Below are positions 12,347 to 24,023 of a stretch of 64,000 nucleotides of DNA, piece by piece. A program made the translations under genes and the position numbers. Positions within the stretch are counted from its first letter, which is position 1; each line of letters starts with the position of its first letter. The stretch is from Camillea tinctor (taxonomy: Eukaryota > Ascomycota > Sordariomycetes > Xylariales > Xylariaceae): NCBI GenBank assembly GCA_022578605.1, contig MU394130.1:117320-181319 (forward strand), given 5' to 3'. The notes beneath the pieces were generated by a model that was not told the origin of the DNA, ran no database searches, and saw nothing but the letters and a program-made list of their open reading frames with translations.

Positions 12347-13132
12347 ATGGCTCTTAGCGATCCCGATGCTGGCATTCCCCAGACTCCTGGAAAGGAGCAT
12401 GAGGAGTCGCTCTCATTCCTGTCCTTCTTCGAAACGCTGTTCTTGATCGACGATTCCACCCATATGAAACGTCAGTGGATTGACGTCTCTGCCTTGATCC
12501 AGGCCGTTGCCCCCGTCTGTCTCAAGTACGATGAGAACGGTATCGATATTTACTTCGTCAATCACCGACCTATGCTCTTCTTTCCCGGCATGTCGATCCG
12601 AAAATCGGGGTACAATCATATTGGCAAGGTACATGGAGACTCGGGCAAGGACAGTGCGCAGGGCATCTTCCGCGGCGTCAAGCCTGGTGGGAAATGCAAG
12701 CTGGGCTCCCGGCTAGGCGGCCTCATGTCTTGGTATCTTGAGCAGCTGAAGGCTGACCCGCAGCGAGCGCCCCTAAACATTATCGTCATCACAGCCGGCA
12801 TCAGTGATGACGACTTTCAAGGTCCACTGATCGCTGCGGCTAAGGAACTCGACGCCATGAAAGCCCCGGAGCACCAGCTCGGTGTCATGCTCTTCCAACT
12901 AGGTGATAACGAGGAGGCCCGGAAGGCATTTGAGCATGCGGACGATGAGATGTGGAAGACGGCTGGCACTCGTGATATTGTGGATACTGTGGCATGGAGA
13001 GGTTGGCCTGCCAGTTTCACCTCCGACGATATGGCCAAGGCCGTCCTCGGAGCCGTGTCCAAGAAGATGGATGGGGCCAAGTCCGCTTTGGAGGGAAAAG
13101 TGCCACCCGCGCGTCGGGAAACGGAGCTATAA
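12347..13132 (+). CDS. von Willebrand factor A-domain-like protein with degenerate MIDAS
   Basis: A single exon encodes 261 aa. The order of segments matches a fungal family of cytosolic vWA proteins: FFETLFLIDDSTHMKRQW (first strand), YDENGIDIYFVNH, a middle block with GIFRGVKPGGKC, LNIIVITAGISDDD, then RDIVDTVAWRGW near the C-terminus. The metal-ion-dependent adhesion site is altered at every element I can place: DxSxS reads DDSTH, the usual PTGTRL-like Thr position reads KLGSRL, and the Asp of ITDG reads ITAG. Metal-dependent ligand binding is therefore probably lost (inference). The start is the first ATG of the open frame and there is no signal peptide. Biological role unknown. Confidence 0.82.
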   Translation: MALSDPDAGIPQTPGKEHEESLSFLSFFETLFLIDDSTHMKRQWIDVSALIQAVAPVCLKYDENGIDIYFVNHRPMLFFPGMSIRKSGYNHIGKVHGDSGKDSAQGIFRGVKPGGKCKLGSRLGGLMSWYLEQLKADPQRAPLNIIVITAGISDDDFQGPLIAAAKELDAMKAPEHQLGVMLFQLGDNEEARKAFEHADDEMWKTAGTRDIVDTVAWRGWPASFTSDDMAKAVLGAVSKKMDGAKSALEGKVPPARRETEL

Positions 13133-13886
13133 GCCTGCCCACTTTAGCTCTTCTTTACATGGTTATCTCTAAGCCCCGCGCGCGATGGCCTTCCATATTT
13201 CTGAGTAAATCTAGAAAACTTTTTTTGTTTTCTTGAACATACTATCGCCGGGCCTCTCGAACCTGTAGAATATGGAACCCCCCATTGGTATGTCACGATG
13301 GGTAGCGAGGTTCTTACCAACATGATACCGCGCCTAAGAGCCGCAGAATATTGTACGGGTCGAATAAATATTTAATATCTTTAGTGTTTCTAACCTGATG
13401 TCTTCATTCTTTTTATCATGCCCCTGTGATTTGCCGCCCCACTTCGATCAACATCTTGTAGACCTCGCTCAAACCAGTCCTCGTGCTATCAGCCTCGAAA
13501 GCCACTGCTCTTTGGTCGGATGAAAGCCGACAATATCATGAACGGCAGACAGCAAGTCCTTGTTACCCCTCAGCGGGGGCTCGCCTTGGCTTACTCCCAG
13601 TATCTATCAATGCCTTCATTCGAGGGCATTGCCAAGAATGCGGAGAAAGAGCTCGATATAGCAGTGGGTTATCAAGACTCCGACTCTAGATCGCGCTCTA
13701 TCCGAGGTTTCTAGCGAGTTTGTTACGTTGTATTGCATATAAAATGAGCAGAATAGGCAGCTCGGCGACGCTCACATAGTGAATGCCGGTTATGGCAACA
13801 TTATTCTCCTCACCATCACGAGTCTTGGCAGAGAATATAGCACAGCAATACCGTTGTCATTGACTCAGCAGAATGGGAAGTTGGAC
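13133..13886. other. Intergenic, possible coding remnant
   Basis: No supported gene. A frame at about 13520-13714 reads somewhat like coding sequence but has no recognisable domain and no plausible partner exon. Confidence 0.45.
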
Positions 13887-13892
13887 TATAAA
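13887..13892 (+). promoter_or_regulatory. TATA box candidate for the M28 peptidase gene
   Basis: TATAAA lies about 100 bp upstream of the ATG at 13990. Positional inference only. Confidence 0.4.
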
Positions 13893-13989
13893 TTCCATAC
13901 GAGGACTTCCCATCGTAAGGGAATTTAGTCACCTTTAGCCCAACCCATGACTATTCACCCACTAAACATCTTATTGCATTTGAAACTCC

Positions 13990-16562
13990 ATGTACACTTC
14001 GGTGTTAAGTGCACTTGGCCTTGCAGCCACAGGTATCTACGCGTGTCAGCGTGATTGGGAAAGTCTTCATATGCGAATACATAAGCACAAGAATCATCTT
14101 CATGCCAAACGTTCCGCAGTAGAATACCCTCCGGTTCTAACAGAGACGGAGTCGATACTCGTTAACTCGTTTGACAGCAAATCAATAGATTCGTGGTCAT
14201 ACTACTACACTCATGGAGATCATCTTGGTGGGCATAATAGGACTATGGCCGAGTGGACGATGGAACATTGGAACGACGCAGGCTTCAATACTACAATTGA
14301 AGAATACTGGATATGGTACACTGCACCTATTGAAACCTCCTTAAAATTGAACAGACCGGATGGGAGCATTCATGAGGTTAGCCTAATAGAGGACATGCTG
14401 GAGGAAGACCCTACAACTAGCTATCCAAATCGTATTCCAGCCTATCATGCGATGAGCGCAAGCGGGACGGTCAAGTCGGAGTATGTATATGTTGGGTACG
14501 TGAAAAAAAGAAATCAATATGCCCTAGGTTATAATCACATGCTTATCTCAGCAGTCGCGGGCAACGTGCCGATTTCCAAGTCTTGAAAGACGCTGGCATC
14601 AATCTCGAGGGGAAAATCGCACTCTCAATGTACGGTGGTATTTATCGTGGGACGAAGGTTAAGAATGCTCAGGTAGGCCTTGACCGTGTTATTTGAATAA
14701 TACATAGAGAGACTGAAATTATGAAAGGACAACGGAATGGCCGGGTGCGTTCTCTTTACTGATCCTCTAGATGACGGAGAGATCACTGAGGCTAATGGCT
14801 ATCTACCTTATCCTCGTTCGTCTACCACTTACTCTTTGATATCTCCCTAAACTTGAAGTGGTTAGAACCACTACTAATCTAGAATATAGGTGGTCCTGCG
14901 CGGAACCCATCAATGATACAAAGAGGTAGCGTGCGATTCTCGTCGTTATACTCAGGAGATCCATCAACTGTTGGTTATGCATCTGAGAAGGATGGTCCGC
15001 GCAACGACGTGACGCCATATAACCCGTCTATTCCATCAGTTCCTATTAGTATGAAGGACGCTATTCCACTTCTTCAAGCCTTAGACGGCAACGGAGTATC
15101 TTCCCAAGAAGCTAATAGAAGTGGGTGGCATGGGGCATTTGGGAACGTAAGCTATAGTAGTGGTCCTACTCCAGGGGCAATTCTCGACATGCACCATTTA
15201 ATGAATAACACCGTGGCTCCAACCTGGGATGTCATAGGGGTTATAAATGGGACACATCCTGAGGAGGGTGTCCTTGTCATCGGAAACCACCGTGATGCCT
15301 GGGTCATTGGGGTAACGAACCCAATATCTATCAACAATCATGGGAAATGACTAATAATAATTCGCAGGGCGCGGCAGACCCTAACTCTGGGAGTGCAATT
15401 ATGATTGAACTTGCCAGGGCGTTTGGAAAGTTAGTCAAAGGTGGTTGGAGACCAAGACGGACAGTGTGGGTGTATTTTACTGTCAGTTGGACACTTCGTT
15501 ATGCTAACTACATGGTCTAGCATCCTTGGATCCTGGGACGCAGAAGAATTCGGACTACAAGGCTCAACAGAATGGGTAGAGAGCCACCTCCCTTGGCTTA
15601 TCACGAATGCTATAGCATATCTGAATATCGATGTTGCTGTTTCAGGCCCACGGACAGCTCTTTCTGGTGCAGGAGAGATCCAGACCATTGCCATTGACAT
15701 GATGAAAAAGGTTTTATTCCCAAGCACCTGGGGAACTGGTCCGACATTGTATGACATGTGGTATAACACAACGGAGGGTGAAATTCCACCCCTTGGTAGC
15801 GGTAGCGACTATGCGGCATTTTATCATAATGGGATTAGTGCGGTATGTCCAGATCTATCCTAAGATTTCTTCCCGAATATTGGTTTAACTAACAGATCAG
15901 ATTGATGTCGGATCGGACGGTGGAAAGACAGATCCAGTTTATCATTATCATGGGTAGGAAAGACTTTGTTATTATCCCCCAGGGTTTTATGCTGATGGCC
16001 CAGTAGACACTACGATTCATACGCCTGGATGGCAAAGTACGGAGATCCGGGCTTCCAGGTTCATACTGCCATGGGCCAATGGCTTACGCTTATAGCTTAC
16101 CATATTGCTGACGACGTGATAATTCCGTGGGATTTACCCAATGCCGCGAAGGTCCTGCGTACGCATTTTGAAGATCTAGAGGAGACATTAAAAGACACCT
16201 ATGCAGAGGCACCCCTAGACCTGTCCCCTATTGATGACTCCCTCAAGGTCTTTGAAGATGCGGCAGAACGCATTACGACAATAGCTTCACAAGCACTAGC
16301 ATTTAATGACACGGTTCTTATCAACGTAGTGAATAGCAAGTACCGTGACTTTTCGCGTGGATTCGCGAGTGTGGGCGGATTGCCTGGACGGCCTACGTTT
16401 AAGAATGTCATCAGCGCCCCAGGTCTAGATAATGGGTATGGTGCAGATGTATTCCCGGCTGTTCAAGATAGCTTGAGCGCCGGGAATGAAACACAAGCTA
16501 TTGAATGGGTCGAAAAGAGCGCTTCTGCTATCATGAGAGCAGCCGAAATTTTGAAAATTTGA
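13990..16562 (+). CDS. Secreted M28 metallopeptidase, glutamate carboxypeptidase II-like
   Basis: Eight exons are proposed: 13990-14480, 14552-14672, 14728-14815, 14890-15311, 15368-15465, 15521-15842, 15901-15953 and 16007-16562, joining to about 716 aa. An N-terminal hydrophobic segment suggests secretion. The protease-associated region includes [20 protein letters not shown] and [12 protein letters not shown]. The zinc site is intact: [18 protein letters not shown] (His, Asp), SWDAEEFG (catalytic Glu and ligand Glu), NIDVAVSG (Asp) and [16 protein letters not shown] (His). A C-terminal dimerisation-type domain closes the protein. The family removes C-terminal glutamate or other acidic residues from peptides outside the cell. 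Intron 1 is uncertain: the donor needed to keep the frame (14481) removes a conserved strand encoded just downstream (YVYVGY), while the donor that keeps it (14500) puts the next exon out of frame. Either splicing is unusual or the gene has a small lesion there. Confidence 0.87.
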
Positions 16563-17405
16563 TTACCTAGGCGAAGCACTCAAGAAATGGTATTCACAAA
16601 GCTAGCCAATAATCCCGAAGGGTAAATCGTCTCTACTAGATGTCGATAGCGTATGATATTCCCGATGAAGCTTACGAGACTATTACACTTGAGAGATTGT
16701 TAGATATCCTTCAATTACCAATGCGAAGTTAGTTCAGTTGCTCGTCCGATCTATAGCAAGGCGCTCGTCGAACGACTAACTAGGTTACTTACCCAGAACT
16801 AGATCCTCGAAAAGGTAAAACCCCATTTGGAGACCTCATATATTCCTCTAATCTCAACCTGCAACCTCACCTATGAACTTGCGACTACCAGGAACAACTT
16901 TTGTTTATGAATGTATTATATTCACACCAAAATGTAGAAACTAGCGGATATGCGTCGTGAGCATCCAATCACATAGCATTTCCTAACACGTACACTTTCC
17001 AACTTGCTTATACGCAAGAGGCCGCCCTTAAACAATCACTTCTTTCAACCACGTCTCTATATAGATAGTTGGCATTATCTAGGGCCTCCTTGCTGACAAT
17101 CATGGGTAAAGAAAGAGAAAACCCATAAACAATGCGAATATTCCCTTTATTAGCGCACTAGTAAATCGGTTGGCAGACAAAGGTCTTGTTTCTTTTTCTT
17201 CAATAACATTTGGCCAATAAAGTGTATTCTAGTATATATTTAGCTCATACTTCACTAGAATACCCCTGAAGTAAAACGTTTTCTTAAAAAACCGAACGGT
17301 AATAACGTCTACTCCCACTCTCGACAAATTTGACCAAGTATCATAAAGTAAGCACCATCTAACCCAATTTTAACGAACATCAATCTTTTTATTTACCCCA
17401 ATGCA
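16563..17405. other. Intergenic, no gene seen
   Basis: AT-rich spacer of about 840 bp. Its end includes a two-codon upstream ORF that overlaps the next start (see 17401). Confidence 0.55.
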
Positions 17406-17409
17406 ATGA
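17401..17409 (+). promoter_or_regulatory. Minimal uORF overlapping the start of the Cys-rich protein gene
   Basis: The sequence ATGCAATGA encodes Met-Gln-stop, and its TGA overlaps the ATG at 17406. A scanning ribosome could initiate upstream, terminate and reinitiate. This is a possible dampening element, inferred from position only. Confidence 0.3.
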
Positions 17410-17696
17410 CTCACGACCTATTCATAAACGAACGTGTCCAGCATGACTGTGATCACTCCATGGAGCCAACTGATTCTCAAGATTCACAGGGGGGTTGGAA
17501 ATGTTGTAAATGCAAGAGAGATATAAGGCTAGAATCTAATTGCAAACTGTGTAAGCATGCAAAATGTCGCAGATGCCATTCTTATGCTGCTAAAGATGAC
17601 ATGCGACCTGATGCTTCAGAGATGGGTGCACTTGAAGGGGGGATCTCTTCAATGATTAGTAATGCTCTCGATAAATGGAGAGGAAAAACTACGTAA
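17406..17696 (+). CDS. Small Cys-rich, probable zinc-binding protein
   Basis: A single exon encodes 96 aa. The centre has the pattern GGWKCCKCKRDI, then NCKLCKHAKCRRC, giving paired CxxC elements that should hold one or two zinc ions. This small zinc-ribbon-like layout (W-x-C-x2-C ... C-x2-C-x3-C-x2-C) recurs in uncharacterised filamentous-fungal proteins. There is no signal peptide or membrane segment. The C-terminal third (SSMISNALDKWRGK) could form an amphipathic helix. It is an orphan gene in its setting. Function unknown; nucleic-acid or protein binding is a guess. Confidence 0.65.
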   Translation: MTHDLFINERVQHDCDHSMEPTDSQDSQGGWKCCKCKRDIRLESNCKLCKHAKCRRCHSYAAKDDMRPDASEMGALEGGISSMISNALDKWRGKTT

Positions 17697-18251
17697 ACAT
17701 GATTTAGGATAGATACAATACGAAACAACCCTATTTAGTGTATAGATTAGACTCACAATCAATGTAAAGAGAGCTCCTCTTGAACAACTATTTGATGAGT
17801 GGTGTTTATATGGCTTTCATGGGAGGAGTCACTGATTGGTACCTAATCCCTAAGATATCAGTTCCCAAAAGTGTAGTTTCATAATATCAATGTGTTGCTG
17901 AAGTGACATGTAATTACCTTCTTAAGTACTAACTTTTGAATAACGACATGCTCATATCCCCACAATAGATATTGGTGCCAACTTGTGATTGACATTTCCC
18001 ATCAGGAGCGTCGCCTAAAATTGCTACCTAACAAAAGTTTATTTACCAGGGGACATTTTTACTAATGAGATCAATTAACTTTAATAGAGAAAATGAGACA
18101 TTACAGGAACATTGAGTTGGTACGTAGTAGAGTTTGATCCAACTTATCACCATCCTCAGCTCAGCATTTATGCACATATACTAAGAGTCTTAAGGGAAAG
18201 ACAAACATGACATGACCATATATGTATTCCTAACAGTTTACCTTCAAGGCT
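17697..18251. other. Intergenic, no gene seen
   Basis: About 550 bp between convergent genes, AT-rich, nothing recognisable apart from expected 3' regions. Confidence 0.5.
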
Positions 18252-19976
18252 TCACTTCAATATAACAAAGCTAGTTGATAGTCCAGGAAGACCATCGTTA
18301 GCCGAAATCGTGGATCCCGATAGCGTCCAGGTTATATTCCCCCAGGGTGTAGACACAATCTGGGAAGTGTGGATTTCAGATGGTAAGGTAATCTCTCTAG
18401 ATGATGCTGATGCATTATTAGGGTTGGTAACACCAATCAAGACCTCTTCGCCTAGGGACCAATACGCCACATCCAACCCTCCCGACTTACCATCTTGTAA
18501 AAGAATGGGGTTGGCGCCGGTGAGGAACTTCAGGACTGGCGCAACAGTGACTACCTGGGCAAGCTGCGAAGCTGCTGCGGCAAGCAGATTCGTTGGCGGA
18601 TAAAGCCATGCAAGCCGTCCTTTGGCCCCATGGTTAAAGGCTAATATGTCCATTACCCAAACCTCTTCGGGTGTCGGATCACGGGCCCAATATTCCTCTC
18701 CCGAGAACGATTGAGGAACTGCCCAGATGGGTTTCCGCGTCGCCGCACCGCCGATCCATTGCTGGTAATCGTGGAAATCGTCTACGCGGTCCGGCACGTC
18801 TAGCAGCGAGCCAACGCAGTTGTCACAACCGCAGTCGCCATACGTCGTGTTACATGGGGTATCCCAACGTCGTGAGTATGTCGCGTTGATTCCGACTGGA
18901 TATGCATCTTCCATGATAATATCTGCGCCGGCGCTATATTCTTCGAAAAAATAGTTCTGGCAGTTGAGAACTAGAGCCACGGGGTGATACTTGTCAAGTG
19001 AGGATAAGAGGTCATAAGTTTGAATGGTTGAGTTGAGAGCATAGACCCAGCCATCGGGCTCGTCGGCCGTGTACCAGGTCAGAAGAGAGGGGTGGTCTTT
19101 GACAAGCGGAACCTGTTCAGCAACACTGGTGAGATTCATGAACGAACCTCGCATGTCATATTGGAACAGCAAATTGAGCTCATCCATCTTGTTGATAGTG
19201 GGGGTTAGATCGCCGTCGGTAAATGCTGCGACTGGATTGATAGCAGTGAAGCCTTTATCGGCGTATGCCTTAATATTGGCGTCGCTAACGTTAAGATAGC
19301 CAGAATAATCGGCGTAGAAACCATACGGGAGCACTGGCTCGAATAGCCCGTCTGTAAATGCATTGCGATAAAGAAGCGAGCCGTACAAGTTATCAACTTT
19401 AACAACACTTCCAGTGGTCTTCTCTGGGAGGTAGAATAGTTCCGTAGATGCCGAGTAACTACTATTGCCAGCCGTCGCACTTAGATTCACTTGATACGCC
19501 GTCAATCTCGGTGTGAGCTGGGCCAGGTCGAACTCAACGAGACTACCCGTTGTATTGACAGCAACATTACCAGACGCTATGGTAATACCCTCTGTCTGGA
19601 TGCTGAATCCAGCCGTGTCATGTGAAGCGTTGTCATAAGCATTGGGGGTGTATGGAGTCCCATGGATGTAGGATATACTCGCATCGACAACGAACTCGGC
19701 AGCTTTTTCACTCTCGACATAAATACTATACCGTGGGCTAATGCGCAGGTCTAGGAGGGGAGTAGAAGAAATCTGAGGAGGTCCGATGTTCCCTCCCGGA
19801 ATGACCTCTGGCGAGCTTTGAAATGGCTGATTTAGTAATTTTCACACATCATGAATATGGCCTGTAACTTACCCCGCGGTATACACTTTCCCACACCACC
19901 TATCTTGGGCGACCACCTGGGCCGTGAGCAACCCGCACACGAGAGGCACGAAGCCACTATGGTACAAAGACAGCAT
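18252..19976 (-). CDS. Secreted glycosidase-like TIM-barrel protein
   Basis: Two exons on the minus strand, 19976-19873 and 19815-18252, joined by a 57-nt intron (GTAAGT...CAAAG), give 555 aa. Exon 1 encodes a signal peptide (MLSLYHSGFVPLVCGLLTAQ) followed by DRWCGKVYTAG. The first part of the mature protein looks like a beta-sandwich. From about residue 210 a (beta/alpha)8-type region follows: LPYGFYADYSGYL, KGFTAINPVAAF, FQYDMRGSF, HPSLLTWYTADEPDGW, YHPVALVLNCQ and KPIWAVPQSFSGEEYW. The Asp/Glu in TADEPDGW and the Glu in SFSGEEYW are candidate catalytic acids. Many N-x-S/T sites fit secretion. The glycan substrate and GH number cannot be assigned. The gene lies on the same strand as a sugar porter, which suits a secreted hydrolase plus uptake pair. 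Confidence 0.72.
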
Positions 19977-20763
19977 TCTAAGACGCGAAACCTCGTGCAG
20001 CTTAAAAAGGAATGGAGAGGAACCATATAGGTAGTAGTAGTTAGATCAACAACTCTCGCGGGCAATACGCGGTAGGCGGGCGGATCTGGCTTAATTAAAC
20101 CCTCCCTACCTCCGTTTTGGCTTGGTCGGTTAATGATCAGTTCGTAATCAGCGCACGGTTTACCTTTACCTGCCTAACTGAGAAGGTATTGGACTACAAT
20201 TGTTGACGCGATGCAATAACAACGAACAGAGCCTTCGTTAATAGAAAACAGGGAACATTTGATAATCATCTTATAGTATCGATGAACTTCTTTCGCATAA
20301 CTTACATGGAAATAACTACATCGCAAGAATTGATAATTTACTTTATAGGATTGACAACTATAACACAGATATTTTCTACATGGTACTCACCCAGTACTTA
20401 CTATTTATTGTTCATGTTCTTAGTTTGATTTTTTCTCAAGTCCTACGTACGGTCGCACGGACTTACAACAAACTCTGGAACTTCACCTTTAGGAATCACT
20501 GCATTCATCTCATTCGGACTAAATAGTGATCATATCTTGATTCACATACGTCTGATATATACCTAGGTAGTTATGTGGCTAGGAGGATTATGCAATTGCC
20601 TCAATAAAACTGCGATGGTTACCTGCTCTCTTCATGAGCGGCCTGAGGCTTTGTTTCTGGTCCCTTCTCCTGTAAAGCAGCATGTGTGCCTGTACACTGG
20701 TATCCACGGAATTTCCTGGCCGAAACCCTCGCCTCGAACTGTGTAATATGTTAACCCTTGTTC
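19977..20763. other. Spacer between sugar porter and glycosidase-like gene
   Basis: Contains the putative promoter of the minus-strand glycosidase-like gene and the 3' region of the sugar porter. A TACCTAGGTA palindrome lies at 20570-20579. No coding sequence seen. Confidence 0.5.
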
Positions 20764-22531
20764 TCATCTAATTGCATTCTTCTTTTCTTCTTTTCGGAAG
20801 TATCTCACCATTTCATCTATTTCTTCTAGTGTTCTATCCTTGACTTCCGGGAGAAAGAGAAAGATCCACACCATGCATGCTACACATGATGGTGCCCAGA
20901 TATATCCGTACTTGGGTCCCCAATTAAGCGCCAGAGGATTAATGAAGTACGGTGCCGTAAAGGTTGTAAGCCACTATAATTCATACATGTCAACATAAAG
21001 GAAGCGGGTGTACGCTGCGAAGGAACCTACTGCAAACAAAAAGCCGATCGCTGTGGCCAGGCCAAAGGTATAGGAACGCAGCCGTTGCGAGGGAAGCTCT
21101 CCCCCGCTTAGCCACGCGTAAGGTGCAATCATCCAGTTATAACCTACGATATATACTACGGATAGACCCACAATTGCCTTTCCAGTCTTAACAGTTCCTG
21201 GTTCGACCGTATAGACTGCCGCAATTGCAAGCTGTGCGATGCCACAAAGCGCGAACCCCGACATCATCATAACCCGACGGTAGCCAAACCGCGTAACCAG
21301 CGCACTGTTGATAAGCATCGCAACAACACCGATACCCGTCAGAATGCACGAATTCTGGAATGAGTCACCAATATTCGCCATCTGGAAAAAGTAAGTACCG
21401 TAAGCTAGAAGACATTAGTGGAACCTCTTGATTCCTTGCCGCCATTTGGGATTCACGAACATATAACAAACATGGATCCCGAGCCGGCCTGTGTGGTCAA
21501 CGCTAGCACTGCGATTATGGTCCTCCGGCGGTCGATGGGATTATCAAATAGGCTGAAGAAGGTAGTGCTGGAATGTAGTTGCGCTTCTGCGGCCAATGCA
21601 ACCTCCATCTCTCGAAGTTCTTCTGCTGTGGACCATGTCTGCGGACGAAGCCACTTCAATGACTTTTCTGCTGATGCCATCTCTCCCCGCCCCGCAAGCC
21701 ATCGAGGAGATTCGGGGATAAAAAAGAGTCCTATGGCAATAATTCCTGGAACGATATAGACAATACCTAAAGGCACGATGTAGGCATTCCTTGTAGGATC
21801 TTCCGAGGCGGGATAATCAACAATAGTTCCCAAAAGCGAACCTAATAAATTAGCGCCCCGGTCATCGTTGCACCTTGTGTTGGATACGATATATATTATG
21901 CATACCGAGAGAAATCCAGTACGAGAACATGGCGATCCCTAAACCCCTATACTTAGCAGGCAACACCTCCTATCGGGAAGATTAGTAAGATTTTCACAAC
22001 TCTGAATTGAGTAGCCCTTCATAAGTGGTCACCTACTTGTATATAGAGCTGGCAATGTGTCATCAATAAACCATTTGCTAACCCAATTATCAGTCTTCCT
22101 GCATAAAGAGCACCGATGTTAGTTGTCAACTGCATTATTATCGTCGCAATAGCAACTCCAATGCAGGCAATCCACAAGGACATCTTTCTTCCAAACCATC
22201 GCGATGTGAAGCCAGCCGAAAATGATGCGATAAAAGCGCCGAGGATCATTAGAGATGAGATAAGCTGTTGGCGGTCTGGTGATATATTCCACCCTGTGGG
22301 CGATTTAGGATCCCTTTGACCAAACACCTACAATCCATCAGTCGTCAGAGTACCTATTTCAAGGGCCCTAGGGTGTCGTCGTACTTCAAGAAACGGTTTC
22401 ATGGCCTGCAATCCACCAATTATCCCGAAATCTATGCCATACTGAAAAGAGCTGAGAGACACCAGAGTAGCAGCGCTCAAAGCTCGCCAGTGGAATCTCA
22501 GCTCTATGTCTTTTTGTTGATATTGAGCCAT
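20764..22531 (-). CDS. MFS sugar transporter
   Basis: Six exons on the minus strand: 22531-22385, 22327-22037, 21969-21906, 21841-21461, 21404-21031 and 20973-20764, giving 488 aa in one frame. Each junction rebuilds known sugar-porter sequence: KPFLEVFGQRDPK, QLYIQEVLPAKYRGLG, FSYWISLGSLLGTIVDY, SGSMFVISYGTYFFQMANIG and GFLFAWLTTFTAPYF. Diagnostic motifs include FFIPESPRWL after helix 6 and FLPEVKDRTLEEIDEM (PETKGRT-type) after helix 12. The protein should have 12 membrane helices and import hexoses, maltose or related sugars by proton symport at the plasma membrane. Substrate unknown. The tandem secreted glycosidase-like gene supports a role in polysaccharide use. Confidence 0.9.
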
Positions 22532-24023
22532 GGATGACCATTAAGCACTCTCCTGCTAATCGGAAACTTCCCTTTGGTGTCCGCAACGAGGACATAAGAG
22601 ACGCTAAGCACGCATGGGAAAGACCATCTTATATTCACGCGGTTACCGCTACGATCATGAGTATCTATCATATTGAACCCTGAATTACTCCTCTTACTAT
22701 CGACAGGGGAAGTCACAGGCGGAAATCGCTATATGGGGTATAGATGATATTTGGACAATCTCGTTGGCTGCGGTTGATCACTCGCATTGCTTTCCCCGCA
22801 CATGGCACCCAGCATCATAGTAATATCAACACTTTTAATAACGGCATATGTTGAAACGAGTTTCCGCTCTAAACTATCAGGATAAATAGCCTATATTCGT
22901 ATCAACATAAAATAGTAGGAGCAAAACAAAATCCCCCTTCTCCCCCCTCCTCTCAAAAAAAAAGAAAGGGGGGGTTAGGTTTGGTGAGCAATATTGCAGT
23001 CTCAGCGACAGAAGAAACCACCATGCAGACATGGTTTAGGGATAATTAACACGCCCTGTTACGTGGGAAAGAATAAAAACCTGGTTAAACAAATTTGCTT
23101 CCTAAGGTAAGGAGTAAATACTATCATGCACCCCATAATATATATATATCGCTCTTATATTATACGGCGTTGATTCGGTGACACGTAAAATATTGTACTC
23201 TTCAACGATTGACCTCCTTTCTAAACATAAAATAGTGGAGCTCTAGCTGTCGGTCGCCGGAATCTCATGGCCATGTGATCACCCTTCGCATATACCTAAG
23301 CTGCTGTGAATGCCTTCATACGAGACAATATAACTTACCTATATAGATGTTACGACCCACTTTAACATGTGGTGTCACCGGAAACGGAATAACTGTCATG
23401 TATTTCAACATACCTGTAGACAGTTGTTAGAGCTAACCATTCCTGGTTAGGCAATGTAACGGTCACCAACGGTCATCAAAGTCAGTAAGGTCACTTTTGG
23501 TGACCTCGGCGACCGCAATGTTTTTAGCTGACCCCTTTTTATATAAGTCGGCGTAAGATCTTTTGTAAACACTTGTTCTTTAGCTATCAATTTAAGGCTT
23601 TATTTTCATTTTGAAAACTAATAGCAAGGGTTCCGGAAACCCCTCTAACAAGCCCGTATTGTAAATATCTTAAACCAATCTCGCTTCGCTGCGTACCTTA
23701 AAGTCAAAACAACCCAGCACGTTACCTACCTAGACCCATGCCTAGGAGGGCTCAGTGATATAGGTATATCACTGAGCCGGAATGGATTACTAAAGATTTT
23801 ATTTTAGGGCTCCTTTTGAGGCTATCTTCTTACAATGATTCGGCATGCTCTGCATTGCTACTATTGGGAGGGCTATCTAGTAATGAATTTATTAAATCAT
23901 TTTTCACACCAACTACATGGACATCACGGGAATAGCAACTCAATAGAATTCATGACATGTTATACCTAATAGAAATATAGCTACTTAGCTATAACGTGCG
24001 ATTCAATTATTGTATCGATCCAT
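22532..24023. other. Intergenic, no gene seen
   Basis: Includes a G/C homopolymer patch near 22931-22976 and a perfect hairpin at 23749-23778. No supported coding region. Confidence 0.5.
23749..23778. repeat. Perfect 13-bp inverted repeat, 4-nt loop
   Basis: GGCTCAGTGATAT and its exact reverse complement are separated by AGGT. It is isolated from genes. It could be a remnant of a small transposon end or a cruciform-prone site. No function assigned. Confidence 0.6.

Noticed and set aside
12003..12446. Open frame of 147 codons overlapping the start of the vWA-like gene
   Set aside because: It reads as low-complexity Ser/Arg/Pro sequence from the CT-rich leader and overlaps a well-supported gene in another frame.
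13483..13714. Two overlapping frames, one reading MKADNIMNGRQQVLVTPQRG
   Set aside because: Somewhat coding-like but too short, without a recognisable domain or partner exon; kept only as a possible remnant.
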